The notes: generated by a model from the sequence alone, not told the origin. Shown: positions 25,540 through 35,029, numbered from the stretch's first letter. The stretch is 64,000 nt of DNA from Candidatus Epulonipiscium viviparus (GCF_030708075.1 NZ_CP117982.1:372001-436000); one strand, 5' to 3'. Translations and numbers: made by a program.

Positions 25540-28416
25540 ATGATGAAGAGGACATTTATTGAAACTCAGTTTCCTGTAAGCAAAATTAGCAAGGAGAGCT
25601 ACAAGGAACGCAAGGCCGGCAAGGGTCAGACGCTAACTGGGCTGGGAAAGTGGTGGGGTAGAAAACCGCTAGTACTTGTGCGGGCAACAATTATAGGGTG
25701 CCTGATGCCAGCATCGGATGATTTAAAAGCTGATATGGAGATTTTTTTGAAGATTATGAGTATGGATGATGACAGTTTGCTAGCGCGAAAGGAGAAGACT
25801 ATTCCGATAAAGGCGCTATATGCTATGGCGCGAGAGAATTCTGCATTTGCGGAAAATATAGATGCGTGGTTTAGAGCCGAGGGGGAAGCGGTAAAAATTC
25901 AGATTGGTCAAGATAGAAAAGCGATTGAAGCCGCGGTGTTTGCGACGCTCTCGTATGATGAAAAATTAAAATATTGCAGTAGGCCAGAGCATCTAAAAAA
26001 TATAAGTGAAGAAAGCTGGAGCGCAATCAATAAACATCTCGGCACATCAGCAACATCTATAGCTGAGTTGGTGGAGCAATTGTCTGTCGCAAAGTATGGG
26101 CGTGTTGCTAAGATTGGCGATTGCTTTGCAGGAGGGGGGAGCATTCCGTTCGAGGCTGCAAGAGTAGGTGCAGATTCGTATGCTGCAGATCTAAACCCTG
26201 TGGCAGCGATGCTGAATTGGGCAAATTTTAACATTTTGGGCGCATCAGATGCGGAAGTTACCCAGATCAAAGCGTTTCAGAAGCAGGTGTATGACGACGT
26301 TGTTGCAGAAACAGAAAGGCTGGGAATTGATCGCAACGAGCATGGGGATAGAGCATTGAACTATTTGTATTGCATCGAGACTGTGTGTCCAGAGTGTGGA
26401 GTGAAAGTTCCGTTGTCAGCATCATGGATTATAGGAAATAATATTACTAGGACTGTAGCGCAACTAAAATTGAGAGAGGATAATACATACGATATTGAAA
26501 TCAAAATGAACGCGACAAAAGATGAGATGGCTGCGGCAAAAATAGGGACGCTGGTGAAGTCGAAGCTTGTGTGTCCGGCATGTAAAAAAATTACGCCGAT
26601 TACAACTATCAGAGGGGACAAAACTATTGACGGGCGGGCGATTTATAAGTTGCGTAAATGGGAGAAAGACGAGTTTGAATTTGCCGAAGGAGATGTGTAT
26701 AGCGAGCGGCTCTATGCTATTAAATATGAAGCAAAAGATAGCCATAGATACTATAGCGCACCGAGCGTGAGAGCGATGGAGAATGAAGCCAGGGTGCGAG
26801 ATATTGTTGTCGCAAAGCTGTGTGAATGGCAAAATAAGGGAATAATACCGAGTAGTAAAATCGAAGCTGGTGGAAATACAAGCCAATTGCAGCTAGAGCG
26901 TGGTTGGACATATTGGCATCAGTTGTTTAACCCGCGGCAATTACTGACGCTAGCAATGCTAGTAAAAAGGATTAGTGAGGAAAAAGAAACGAACAAAAAA
27001 GTTGCGGGGCTGCTGGGCATCAACAAGGTAATAAATTGGAACTCGCGCTTGTGTATATGGAATTTTAACGCCGAAAAAATGGAGCAAACTTTCTATAACC
27101 AAGCGTATAATACTCTAGTAAACTTTGGAACTCGCAGTGTGAGTGCGTTATCAAGAATATGGAACTATGATATCAATAAGCAGGTATTGAACACAAAGCA
27201 TCAGGTGAAGTTGGAAGAAGCAAGAGCGTTGAGAGAATTTTGTGATATATGGATAACAGATCCTCCTTATGCAGATGCGGTGCGCTATCATGAGCTATCA
27301 GAAATTTTTTTGGCGTGGGACAAGCATTTGATTAAAGAAGTATTTCCGCAATGGTATGCGGACTCAAAGCGAGTATATGCCGTGAAAGGCGATGAAAGTT
27401 TTGCAGAAGAGATGACCGAGATTTATGCCAATCTGACGCAGCATATGAGCGACGATGGACTGCAGGTGGTGATGTTTACGCACTCGGATCCAGTAGTGTG
27501 GGCGCAGTTGGCGTTGATTATGTGGAAGGCGGGGCTTCAGGTGACTGCTGCCTGGAATATAGCAACGGAGACAGAGTCCGGAGGGTTAAAAGGCGGCAAT
27601 TATATAAAGGGGACAGTAATTTTGGTATTGCGAAAGCAACAGGAAAACAGCGAGGTGTTTTTAGATGAGATCGAATTTGATATTAAGCAAGAGGTAAAAA
27701 GGCAGAGCGAGCTAATGCAAGAGGTTGACAATAAAGATGCTCTCAACTTTGCAGAGCCAGATTATGTGTTGGCAGCGTACGCGGCGGCGCTCAGAGTATT
27801 GACTTCTTATTCAGATATCAGCGATCTGGATTTAACTGCAGAACTCGATATAGCGATAAAATCTCCAGCCAAAAGTGAGATCGTAAAAATTATAGAGAGA
27901 GCAAAAACGCTCGCATATGAATATATCCGTCCGGCAAAGTTTGAAAAGCATCAGTGGAGGGAGCTTTCATCTGCAGAACAATTTTATATTAAAGGTTTGG
28001 ATGGTGAAATGAAGGGCGTTTATCAGCTAAGTATGTATCAAGAATTTACGAAAGGCTTTAAAATGGAAAATCATGGAAAGTTGATGGCAACATTAATAGA
28101 GAATAAAGCGAGGTTGATGACCCCGGTGGAGATGGGAGAACGCATTATGCCGAGCGAGTTTGAGGCAACACCACTTCGGAGCGTATTTCGGGCAATAAAT
28201 ATGGGCATCGAAGAAGGAGATGATCCGCAGCTAGCAGTAAAATATATGAAAGATAAATTGGGAGATGACTACGAAAAAAAGAGAGGCATGATTATAGCAA
28301 CATTGGGATTTGTAGCAAGTGCGAGAAGCATTAACAAAATGAGTACGCATTGGAAAGCAAGCGCGGACATGGCAGATCTGATTGCTTCGCTAATAGGAGA
28401 TGAATTAACTTCGTGA
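25540..28416 (+). CDS. DUF1156 DNA methyltransferase, copy 2
   Basis: A 958-residue paralogue of the methylase at 22122. Residues 1-394 are about 94% identical, including motif I and the zinc ribbon. The stretch from about 395 to the D-P-P-Y motif is only about half identical and has length changes. The part after motif IV is again highly similar for about 150 residues, then the last 200 diverge moderately. Both copies keep all catalytic motifs, so both look active. The divergence falls where an alpha-class methylase would carry its target-recognition domain, suggesting two different target sites. Two ATG codons are adjacent. 25543 is better spaced from AGGAG. It ends 12 bases before the DUF499 gene. 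Confidence 0.9.
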   Translation: MMKRTFIETQFPVSKISKESYKERKAGKGQTLTGLGKWWGRKPLVLVRATIIGCLMPASDDLKADMEIFLKIMSMDDDSLLARKEKTIPIKALYAMARENSAFAENIDAWFRAEGEAVKIQIGQDRKAIEAAVFATLSYDEKLKYCSRPEHLKNISEESWSAINKHLGTSATSIAELVEQLSVAKYGRVAKIGDCFAGGGSIPFEAARVGADSYAADLNPVAAMLNWANFNILGASDAEVTQIKAFQKQVYDDVVAETERLGIDRNEHGDRALNYLYCIETVCPECGVKVPLSASWIIGNNITRTVAQLKLREDNTYDIEIKMNATKDEMAAAKIGTLVKSKLVCPACKKITPITTIRGDKTIDGRAIYKLRKWEKDEFEFAEGDVYSERLYAIKYEAKDSHRYYSAPSVRAMENEARVRDIVVAKLCEWQNKGIIPSSKIEAGGNTSQLQLERGWTYWHQLFNPRQLLTLAMLVKRISEEKETNKKVAGLLGINKVINWNSRLCIWNFNAEKMEQTFYNQAYNTLVNFGTRSVSALSRIWNYDINKQVLNTKHQVKLEEARALREFCDIWITDPPYADAVRYHELSEIFLAWDKHLIKEVFPQWYADSKRVYAVKGDESFAEEMTEIYANLTQHMSDDGLQVVMFTHSDPVVWAQLALIMWKAGLQVTAAWNIATETESGGLKGGNYIKGTVILVLRKQQENSEVFLDEIEFDIKQEVKRQSELMQEVDNKDALNFAEPDYVLAAYAAALRVLTSYSDISDLDLTAELDIAIKSPAKSEIVKIIERAKTLAYEYIRPAKFEKHQWRELSSAEQFYIKGLDGEMKGVYQLSMYQEFTKGFKMENHGKLMATLIENKARLMTPVEMGERIMPSEFEATPLRSVFRAINMGIEEGDDPQLAVKYMKDKLGDDYEKKRGMIIATLGFVASARSINKMSTHWKASADMADLIASLIGDELTS
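25555..26726 (+). repeat. Long direct repeat, copy 2 (5' part of methylase 2)
   Basis: Partner of 22134-23305 in the same orientation. Recombination between the two would remove DUF3780 and leave one hybrid methylase. Confidence 0.85.
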
Positions 28417-28428
28417 TAAGGAGATGAT

Positions 28429-31400
28429 ATGATGAAATCGGTTAAAAGTTTATTGGTGCCAAGGAGCTCGGTTTTTAAGAATACAACTAGGGAAGATGTT
28501 TTGAACTTAACGGATTTTGCAGAAGGAAAAATTGATGCGACGGCCTTTTTTGAGGAGAACTTTCAGACCGCTGGAATGAGCGCACTATTCGAGGCCGCAT
28601 TTAGTCGGTTTAGAGGAGAGTCGGAAACGGGCGTGATAAAGCTGACACAAGCAATGGGTGGAGGTAAGACGCATTCGATGTTAGCATTGGCTTTGCTAGC
28701 GGAGAACGCAGAGTTGAGAAGAGGCGTTATTGCAGTAGATGATGTTGGAGAGATCAAGGTTGTGACATTTTCTGGTCGAGAGAATGCGCCGCGAGGGTTG
28801 TGGGGACACCTAGCACAGCAGTTAGGGAAAATGGAAACGTTTGGTAAATATTATGCGCCACTGCAAGCACCGGGGGAATCCGATTGGATAAAGCTATTAG
28901 CAGGTGAGAGAATTTTGATTTTGCTAGATGAACTACCGCCGTATCTGGAGAATGCCAAGGCAATTGCAATAGGAAATTCAGATTTGGCAAAGGTAACGGT
29001 AACGGCACTGGCTAACTTGTTTTCGGCATTGGGTAAAGAGCAGCTGGCTAATGTATGCCTAGTATTTTCAGATTTGCGTGCGGCATATGAATCGGGAAGT
29101 CAGCTGCTAAGGTCTAGCTTTAGGGAGCTGGAAGCGGAAACAAATCGAGTGGCAAAAGAAGTGACTCCCGTTGCTTTAAACAGCGATGAAATTTATTCAA
29201 TTTTACATACGAAGCTGTTTGAGAATACTGCAGGAGAGGAGGAGATCAAGGATATTGCAACAGCGTATAAGAAAGCGGTGGCGAAGTCGGTAAAGCTGGG
29301 GTTAACAAACTATAATCCAGATGCTGTATTTGCAGGAGTAAAAGACTCGTATCCATTTCACCCATCCATTAAGCCGCTGTATGCAAGATTTAAGGAGAAT
29401 CCAAACTTTCAGCAAACGAGGGGGCTCATCAGATTTATGCGTTTGGTGGTGAGGCAGTTTTATGAATCTGGTGCGGCAGAGAAAAGATATTTGATTAACG
29501 TATTTGATTTTAATTTGAATGAGCAGAAAATTTTGAGCCAGATTTATGAAATCAACCCATCTTTGGATGCGCCCATTAATCATGACATAGCTCAGAATGG
29601 CAAGGCAATTGCAGAGATAGTGGATAGCCAATGCGAAGGTGATGCGGCGCAGGAGGTTGCAAAGTTGCTGTTGGTATCGTCATTATCGGCAACACACAAC
29701 GGCTTGCTGGGCTTATCAAAGTCTGAGATCGTGGGATATTTGAGTAGTCCAGAAGCAAATATCGAGCGTATCAAAGATGCATTGGGGCAACTAAATCAAA
29801 AATGTTGGTATCTAAAAACTGATAATGTAGGAAGAGTGTATTTTCAGAACACCAAAAATATGGTGGCGCAGCTAAACGAATTGGCGCAGGGATATTCTGA
29901 TGAAGATGCGCGCGGGAAGTTGCGCAAGATGCTTAGGGAGATATTTAAGCCTGTGGTGGGGAAATATTATGACCGAGTGTATGTATTTCCGGAGATATCA
30001 GACATTAAACTGGATGAAAATAAAGTAGCATTGGTGATATATGAGCCATACAAGAGGTTGCATCCGATGCTGGAAAAATTTTATGAACAGGTGCAGAGAA
30101 AAAACCGAGTGCTATTTTTGTCGGGACAACGCAACATGCTAGAAAAGTTACATGAGAATGCAAAGATGGTTCTAGCAATAGAGTCTATTTATGGAAATTT
30201 AAAGGAGGAAGGGAATACGCAGCTTAAGGAAGCGGAAATTATGAAGGATAGGCAGATGCAAAACTTGATTTCAACGATTCGGGAGCTGTTTGTAACGCTA
30301 TATTTTCCAACCAAAAATGGCATTGATTCGAAAGATTTTAGGCTAGAATTTACAAAGATGAAGTATAATGGTGAGGAGCAAATCGCCAAATGTTTGCTAG
30401 ATGCAAGAAAGTATGAGGAAGTGGAAGAACAGGGGTTAGAAATATTGCGTAAAAAATGTGAGCAACGTATATTTATAGCAAAGACGATGACGTTAAAACA
30501 ACTGAAGGAGCGTGCGGCAACGGAGCCGTCGTGGCAATGGTATCCGGCGGGGCAACTAGAGAAGCTGCTAAAAGCCTGTATTGCCAAAGATGCGTGGCGC
30601 GAGAAAGATGGCTACATTATAAAAGGGCCGTTTGTAGATCCAACAGAAGTAAAGGTGGAGCAAGTAAATTACGATGAGAAAAGTAATAAATTTAGGCTAA
30701 AAGTTATGGGCATAGGAGGAGAAGTCTATTATGCAAAGAGCGGCGCATTGGCTGAGACAAAATTGTTAGAAGAAGAGTTGGAAACTTCAGAATGTAGATT
30801 AAATTTTAGATGCGTAGACCCAACCGGAAAGCGTGTAGAAGGAGAAATGGTAAAATTTGTGGGCAAGGTGCCAATAGCGGGAGAGCAATATGAAGATGAA
30901 GGAGCGCAGATATTTAGAATTGTGGCGCATCCGGAATATGCAGTAAAATATACAATTGATGGAAGTAACCCGAAGGAGAATGGCGAGCTGTATGCAGAAC
31001 CGATAGAAGTCGCAAAAGGATGCCGTGAAATTTTGGTGGCAGTATTTTTGGATAAGACGCTAGTGGAGGAGCGCAGATTTGAGGTGATAGAAGTGGTTGA
31101 CGGAGTGAGGGCAGTAAATAAGAAAGAGCGACTGATATATATGAGGCAAAAGCAATGGCGCAATACTGCGACGACATATAAAGACTTCGAAGAGCTAGAG
31201 CGATTTGCTAAAATACGGGGAGCCACTATAGCGATATCAGATAAAACGATGAGTGTAAATTTATCGATGAAAGAAACCGATGAGCCGGCAAAGATATTGC
31301 AGCTGATTAATGATATAAGAGAAACCGTATTTAAGGAGAGAGATGTCGAGATAATATCTGCGTATCAGGCGCTGGAATTTAAGACTGGAAAGTTGTTTTT

Positions 31401-31470
31401 GGACTGGGCAAAGAAAAATAAATTGGAGGTAGAAGATCTGAGAAAAGATGGGGAAATTATACAGCAATAA
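28429..31470 (+). CDS. DUF499 AAA-type ATPase
   Basis: A 1013-residue P-loop ATPase of DUF499. Walker A is A-M-G-G-G-K-T-H near residue 76. Walker B is I-L-I-L-L-D-E-L near 162. A further conserved block, H-P-S-I-K-P-L-Y-A-R-F, lies near 310. A C-terminal segment near 840-885 (Y-T-I-D-G-S-N-P) resembles a chitobiase-type C-terminal beta-sandwich, a feature normally seen in secreted glycosidases. DUF499 partners DUF1156 methylases and often a superfamily-2 helicase in putative defence loci. No helicase is here. AAGGAGATGAT precedes the ATG. Last gene of the module, followed by a terminator. Confidence 0.88.
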   Translation: MMKSVKSLLVPRSSVFKNTTREDVLNLTDFAEGKIDATAFFEENFQTAGMSALFEAAFSRFRGESETGVIKLTQAMGGGKTHSMLALALLAENAELRRGVIAVDDVGEIKVVTFSGRENAPRGLWGHLAQQLGKMETFGKYYAPLQAPGESDWIKLLAGERILILLDELPPYLENAKAIAIGNSDLAKVTVTALANLFSALGKEQLANVCLVFSDLRAAYESGSQLLRSSFRELEAETNRVAKEVTPVALNSDEIYSILHTKLFENTAGEEEIKDIATAYKKAVAKSVKLGLTNYNPDAVFAGVKDSYPFHPSIKPLYARFKENPNFQQTRGLIRFMRLVVRQFYESGAAEKRYLINVFDFNLNEQKILSQIYEINPSLDAPINHDIAQNGKAIAEIVDSQCEGDAAQEVAKLLLVSSLSATHNGLLGLSKSEIVGYLSSPEANIERIKDALGQLNQKCWYLKTDNVGRVYFQNTKNMVAQLNELAQGYSDEDARGKLRKMLREIFKPVVGKYYDRVYVFPEISDIKLDENKVALVIYEPYKRLHPMLEKFYEQVQRKNRVLFLSGQRNMLEKLHENAKMVLAIESIYGNLKEEGNTQLKEAEIMKDRQMQNLISTIRELFVTLYFPTKNGIDSKDFRLEFTKMKYNGEEQIAKCLLDARKYEEVEEQGLEILRKKCEQRIFIAKTMTLKQLKERAATEPSWQWYPAGQLEKLLKACIAKDAWREKDGYIIKGPFVDPTEVKVEQVNYDEKSNKFRLKVMGIGGEVYYAKSGALAETKLLEEELETSECRLNFRCVDPTGKRVEGEMVKFVGKVPIAGEQYEDEGAQIFRIVAHPEYAVKYTIDGSNPKENGELYAEPIEVAKGCREILVAVFLDKTLVEERRFEVIEVVDGVRAVNKKERLIYMRQKQWRNTATTYKDFEELERFAKIRGATIAISDKTMSVNLSMKETDEPAKILQLINDIRETVFKERDVEIISAYQALEFKTGKLFLDWAKKNKLEVEDLRKDGEIIQQ

Positions 31471-31488
31471 GAAATAACGTTGATAAGT

Positions 31489-31518
31489 AGCATAGGCGAG
31501 CGAACCTATGCTATTTTA
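31489..31518 (+). terminator. Terminator of the methylase/ATPase module
   Basis: AGCATAGG and CCTATGCT form an 8-bp stem with an 8-base loop, then ATTTTAAT. It lies 18 bases after the DUF499 stop. It may also serve the converging liv operon, though the minus-strand tail is poorer. Confidence 0.75.
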
Positions 31519-31521
31519 ATA

Positions 31522-32226
31522 TTAACCGCCAAGATATGCTTTCTTAACGTTTTCATCTTTTAGTAGATCAGCTCCGGTACCAGATAAAACAATTTTTCCG
31601 GTTTCTAATACATATGCTCTATGTGCAATTTGAAGCGCCTTATTGGCATTTTGCTCGACTAGCAAGATTGTGGTGCCGTTTTGGTTAATGACTTGAATAA
31701 TGTTAAATATTTCCTGAACGAGCACGGGAGCAAGACCCATAGAAGGCTCATCCATAATCATAAGGGAGGGCCGAGACATGAGGGCTCTTGCCATAGCAAG
31801 CATCTGCTGTTCACCGCCGCTCATAGTTCCGGCAAGTTGTTTTCGTCGTTCGCGAAGCCTAGGGAATTGGTCAAACAGTTTCTCTTTGTCATCTGCGATT
31901 TGTAGCTTATCTTTAACGATGTAAGCGCCGAGCTCGAGATTTTCTTCAACTGTCATCTTGGCAAAGACTCGCCTGCCTTCTGGAACATGCGCCAACCCCA
32001 GCGGCAGTAGCGTATTAGATGGTTTGTGCATTATATCTTTGTCTGCAAATAAAATTTTACCAGATCGAGGCGTAACCATTCCACTGACTGCTTGCAAAAT
32101 GGTGGTTTTTCCAGAGCCATTTGCGCCAATTAGCGTTACGATCTCGCCTTTTCCTACTGAAAACGAAACGTCTCTGAGGGCATGAATATTGTCATAGTAC
32201 ACATTTAGATTCTCTACTTTTAGCAT
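31522..32226 (-). CDS. livF: Branched-chain amino acid ABC transporter ATP-binding protein LivF
   Basis: A 234-residue ABC ATPase. Walker A is G-A-N-G-S-G-K-T-T, the signature is M-S-G-G-E-Q-Q-M, and Walker B is L-M-I-M-D-E-P-S-M-G-L-A-P, the typical LivF version. With LivG it powers import by LivH-LivM. Last gene of a five-gene minus-strand operon, 12 bases after livG. Confidence 0.95.
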   Translation of the reverse strand: MLKVENLNVYYDNIHALRDVSFSVGKGEIVTLIGANGSGKTTILQAVSGMVTPRSGKILFADKDIMHKPSNTLLPLGLAHVPEGRRVFAKMTVEENLELGAYIVKDKLQIADDKEKLFDQFPRLRERRKQLAGTMSGGEQQMLAMARALMSRPSLMIMDEPSMGLAPVLVQEIFNIIQVINQNGTTILLVEQNANKALQIAHRAYVLETGKIVLSGTGADLLKDENVKKAYLGG

Positions 32227-32238
32227 AGTGTTGGCCTC

Positions 32239-32991
32239 CTATTCTCCAAGATAAGCAGCGATCACACGGGGGTTTTGGCTAACTTCACTTGGAGTTCCTT
32301 CTGCTATTATTTTGCCGTATTCTATGACAACAAGTCGCTCGCATATTGCCATAACCAGCCGCATATCATGCTCTATTAATAAAATTGTGATGTTAAACTT
32401 ATCGCGAATTAGCTTAATGGTTTCCATAAGTTCATCGGTTTCGATTGGATTCATTCCTGCAGCAGGCTCGTCGAGAAGCAATATTTTTGGGTTGCCAGCA
32501 AGTGCTCTAGCAATCTCCAGCTTTCGTTGCTTTCCATATGGCAAATTGTTGCTCATTTCGTTGGCATCACCGTCTAAGTCAAATATTTTCAGTAAATTCA
32601 TAGCCTCTCTGTGGAGCCACTTTTCCTGTCTTCGATATTTTAGGGTGTTAAAAATTCGGTCTGTGATGTTATAGGTTAAGCGATTGTTGAATGCGACCTT
32701 TACATTTTCGATAACGGTCATAGTTTTGAACAATCTGATATTCTGAAAAGTGCGAGTGATGCCTTTTCTTACAATTTGATATGGTTTGAGTTTGTTAAGT
32801 AGCTCGCCATCTAGTTTAATTGTGCCTTCTGTGGGAGTGTATACGCCAGTTAAAAGATTAAAGACAGTAGTTTTGCCAGCACCGTTGGGGCCGATTAACC
32901 CTACAAGTTCGCCTTCGTTTAGAGTCAAGTCAAATTCATCTACAGGCTTAATTCCACCAAAATTTACACTAATTTTTGATACTTCTAACAT
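32239..32991 (-). CDS. livG: Branched-chain amino acid ABC transporter ATP-binding protein LivG
   Basis: A 250-residue ABC ATPase with G-P-N-G-A-G-K-T-T, the LivG insertion (I-T-R-T-F-Q-N-I-R-L-F), a degenerate signature N-L-P-Y-G-K-Q-R-K-L-E-I-A and Walker B L-L-L-D-E-P-A-A-G-M-N-P. Forms the ATPase pair with LivF. Its ATG directly abuts the livM stop. Confidence 0.95.
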   Translation of the reverse strand: MLEVSKISVNFGGIKPVDEFDLTLNEGELVGLIGPNGAGKTTVFNLLTGVYTPTEGTIKLDGELLNKLKPYQIVRKGITRTFQNIRLFKTMTVIENVKVAFNNRLTYNITDRIFNTLKYRRQEKWLHREAMNLLKIFDLDGDANEMSNNLPYGKQRKLEIARALAGNPKILLLDEPAAGMNPIETDELMETIKLIRDKFNITILLIEHDMRLVMAICERLVVIEYGKIIAEGTPSEVSQNPRVIAAYLGE

Positions 32992-34005
32992 TTAATTCGC
33001 CTCCTCTCCAATTGCCGTACGCGGTTTAATGAACTTATTTTTTATACTGGTAAAAGTGATATTCTTTGCTTTACAAATCATCATAATAATAAGGACCAAA
33101 GAGTAGATGATCATTCGGTATTCTGTAAAGGAACGTAATAATTCGTTGAGAACACCTAATATGATTGCGGCAATGATGGTGCCAAACAGATTTCCCATTC
33201 CTCCAAGAACAACGATAATTAGTACTTCGATAGATTGCATAAAGCCGAAACTGACTGGGTTGAGAACGGTGTGATAGTGGGCATATAATCCACCTGCAAT
33301 GCCGGCAAAAAACGCTGCAATGGAGAATGCAAGAGTTTTATAGAAAAATGTGGAAATTCCAACACAGTCAGTTGCTATTTCGTTATCGCGTATTGCGACG
33401 ATAGCACGGCCTGTTCTTGATGTAATAATTTTGTAGAGAATTACAATAACAATGGCAGTAATGAAAAATGTAACAGTAAAATTACTATAATGTGGAATAC
33501 CAGAAAGGCCACGTGCGCCGTTGGTGATTTCCAAATTGTTTAAGATGATTCTGATAATTTCTCCGAATCCCAGAGTGATGATGCCGAGATAATCTCCGCG
33601 AAGCCTAAGTGCGGGGATGCCGATAATAATACCGATTGCTGAAGCGAGGATACCGCCAGCGAGTAGAGCGATGGGAAATTCGATGACTGCAGGAAGATTG
33701 AGTTGCATGGTTATTATGGCGGCAGTATAGGCTCCGACAGCCATAAACCCCGCATGCCCTAAAACAAGCTCGCCGAGATATCCCGTTACCAATGCTAAAG
33801 AGACGCCCATGATTACGTTTATGAGTATTGAAACAATGATTCCACTTATATAATTATCAATTAATCCTGTTGCCATACCTATTATCAAAACAAAATATAT
33901 AGCAAAAATTGCTAGCGTTGCATAGATCAGACGCTGAGTGATCTTGTTTTTGCTTTGAATCCATTCTGAGTTTATAAATTTGGGAATTGCGATTTTCTTT
34001 TTCAT
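32992..34005 (-). CDS. livM: Branched-chain amino acid ABC transporter permease LivM
   Basis: A 337-residue membrane protein with about nine to ten hydrophobic segments. Family marks are G-Y-L-G-E-L-V-L-G-H-A-G-F-M-A-V-G, L-R-L-R-G-D-Y-L-G-I-I-T-L-G-F-G-E-I and the EAA-like V-A-I-R-D-N-E-I-A. Forms the channel with LivH. GGAGG precedes the ATG. Confidence 0.95.
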   Translation of the reverse strand: MKKKIAIPKFINSEWIQSKNKITQRLIYATLAIFAIYFVLIIGMATGLIDNYISGIIVSILINVIMGVSLALVTGYLGELVLGHAGFMAVGAYTAAIITMQLNLPAVIEFPIALLAGGILASAIGIIIGIPALRLRGDYLGIITLGFGEIIRIILNNLEITNGARGLSGIPHYSNFTVTFFITAIVIVILYKIITSRTGRAIVAIRDNEIATDCVGISTFFYKTLAFSIAAFFAGIAGGLYAHYHTVLNPVSFGFMQSIEVLIIVVLGGMGNLFGTIIAAIILGVLNELLRSFTEYRMIIYSLVLIIMMICKAKNITFTSIKNKFIKPRTAIGEEAN

Positions 34006-34017
34006 GATGGCAACCTC

Positions 34018-34920
34018 CTACACTTTCTCTTTAATATTTTTGCCCAAAATTCCAGAAGGTTTTATAAGCAAAACAAGAATGAGTATACTAAATAGAATAG
34101 CATCTGCCCACAACGTGGCACCCGGCCAAAAGGCAGACAAAAATCCTTTGGTTAAACTTTCTATAAGGCCCAATAGAAATCCGCCGAGCATAGCGCCGGG
34201 AATAATTCCAATTCCTCCCAAAACTGCTGCAATAAAGGCCTTAAGACCTGGCATCATTCCCATTAGAGGTTTGATTTGAGGATACGCAATAGCAAAAAGT
34301 ACTCCGCCAATTGCGGCAAGTGCAGAGCCAATAACAAACGCTGTAGAGATAGTTTTGTTGACGCTAATGCCCATCAAAGCCGCGGCGTCGGCATCTTCAG
34401 AAGAGGCACGCATGGCCTTGCCGAGGCGAGTGGTTTTGATAAATCTTTCGAGAGCTATCATAAGTACAACTGATAATGCTAGTGAAATAAGCATCAACTG
34501 GCTAAACTGTAGGTTACCAATTGTGATCAGCTTGGATGGAGGAGCTGGGAATGGTTTTGGATTGGCACCAAATAGAACCATGACAGTGGATTCGAGAAAG
34601 AAGCTTACACCGATAGCTGTAATTAGTGCCCACATTCGAGGAGCTTTTCGAAGAGGTTTGTATGCCACTTTTTCGATAGTCATACCGAGTAATGAACAAA
34701 AAATAACTGCAACAATTAGAGCAACGACAATATTCATATTAAAAGCTGTCATCATTACAAAAGCGACGTACGCGCCAACCATCATTATGTCGCCATGGGC
34801 AAAGTTTATCAGCTTAACTATTCCGTATACCATTGTATATCCTAGAGCAATTAACGCATAAATGCTTCCTACATGAAGTCCATTGATAATCTGCTGTATA
34901 AATAAAGTTCCATAGTCCAT
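34018..34920 (-). CDS. livH: Branched-chain amino acid ABC transporter permease LivH
   Basis: A 300-residue permease. It opens M-D-Y-G-T-L-F-I-Q-Q and contains N-G-L-H-V-G-S-I-Y-A-L-I-A-L-G-Y-T-M-V-Y-G and N-F-A-H-G-D. About eight membrane segments. ATG 34920 has AGGATGTG upstream and fits the family. A longer frame reaching 34998 runs through a terminator-like hairpin and is rejected. Confidence 0.95.
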   Translation of the reverse strand: MDYGTLFIQQIINGLHVGSIYALIALGYTMVYGIVKLINFAHGDIMMVGAYVAFVMMTAFNMNIVVALIVAVIFCSLLGMTIEKVAYKPLRKAPRMWALITAIGVSFFLESTVMVLFGANPKPFPAPPSKLITIGNLQFSQLMLISLALSVVLMIALERFIKTTRLGKAMRASSEDADAAALMGISVNKTISTAFVIGSALAAIGGVLFAIAYPQIKPLMGMMPGLKAFIAAVLGGIGIIPGAMLGGFLLGLIESLTKGFLSAFWPGATLWADAILFSILILVLLIKPSGILGKNIKEKV

Positions 34921-34946
34921 TATTTCACATCCTTTTTTGCGTATAT

Positions 34947-34973
34947 AAAAAAGACATGGCAGCATACCATGTC
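34947..34973 (-). terminator. Internal attenuator between livK and livH
   Basis: On the minus strand GACATGG and CCATGTC form a 7-bp stem, then six T. Placed after the binding-protein gene it should lower expression of the permease and ATPase genes relative to livK. Confidence 0.8.
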
Positions 34974-35029
34974 CAAAAATTAAATCAGTGTGCTGCAATT
35001 CATTTAATTAAGAAAGTTTGCAGTTGAGA

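Noticed and set aside
22122-31470. Classical type I or type III restriction-modification system, BREX or DISARM
   Set aside because: No R or S subunit, no PglZ, BrxC, DrmA or DrmB-like protein, and no PLD nuclease is encoded. The DUF1156/DUF3780/DUF499 set is a different family combination.
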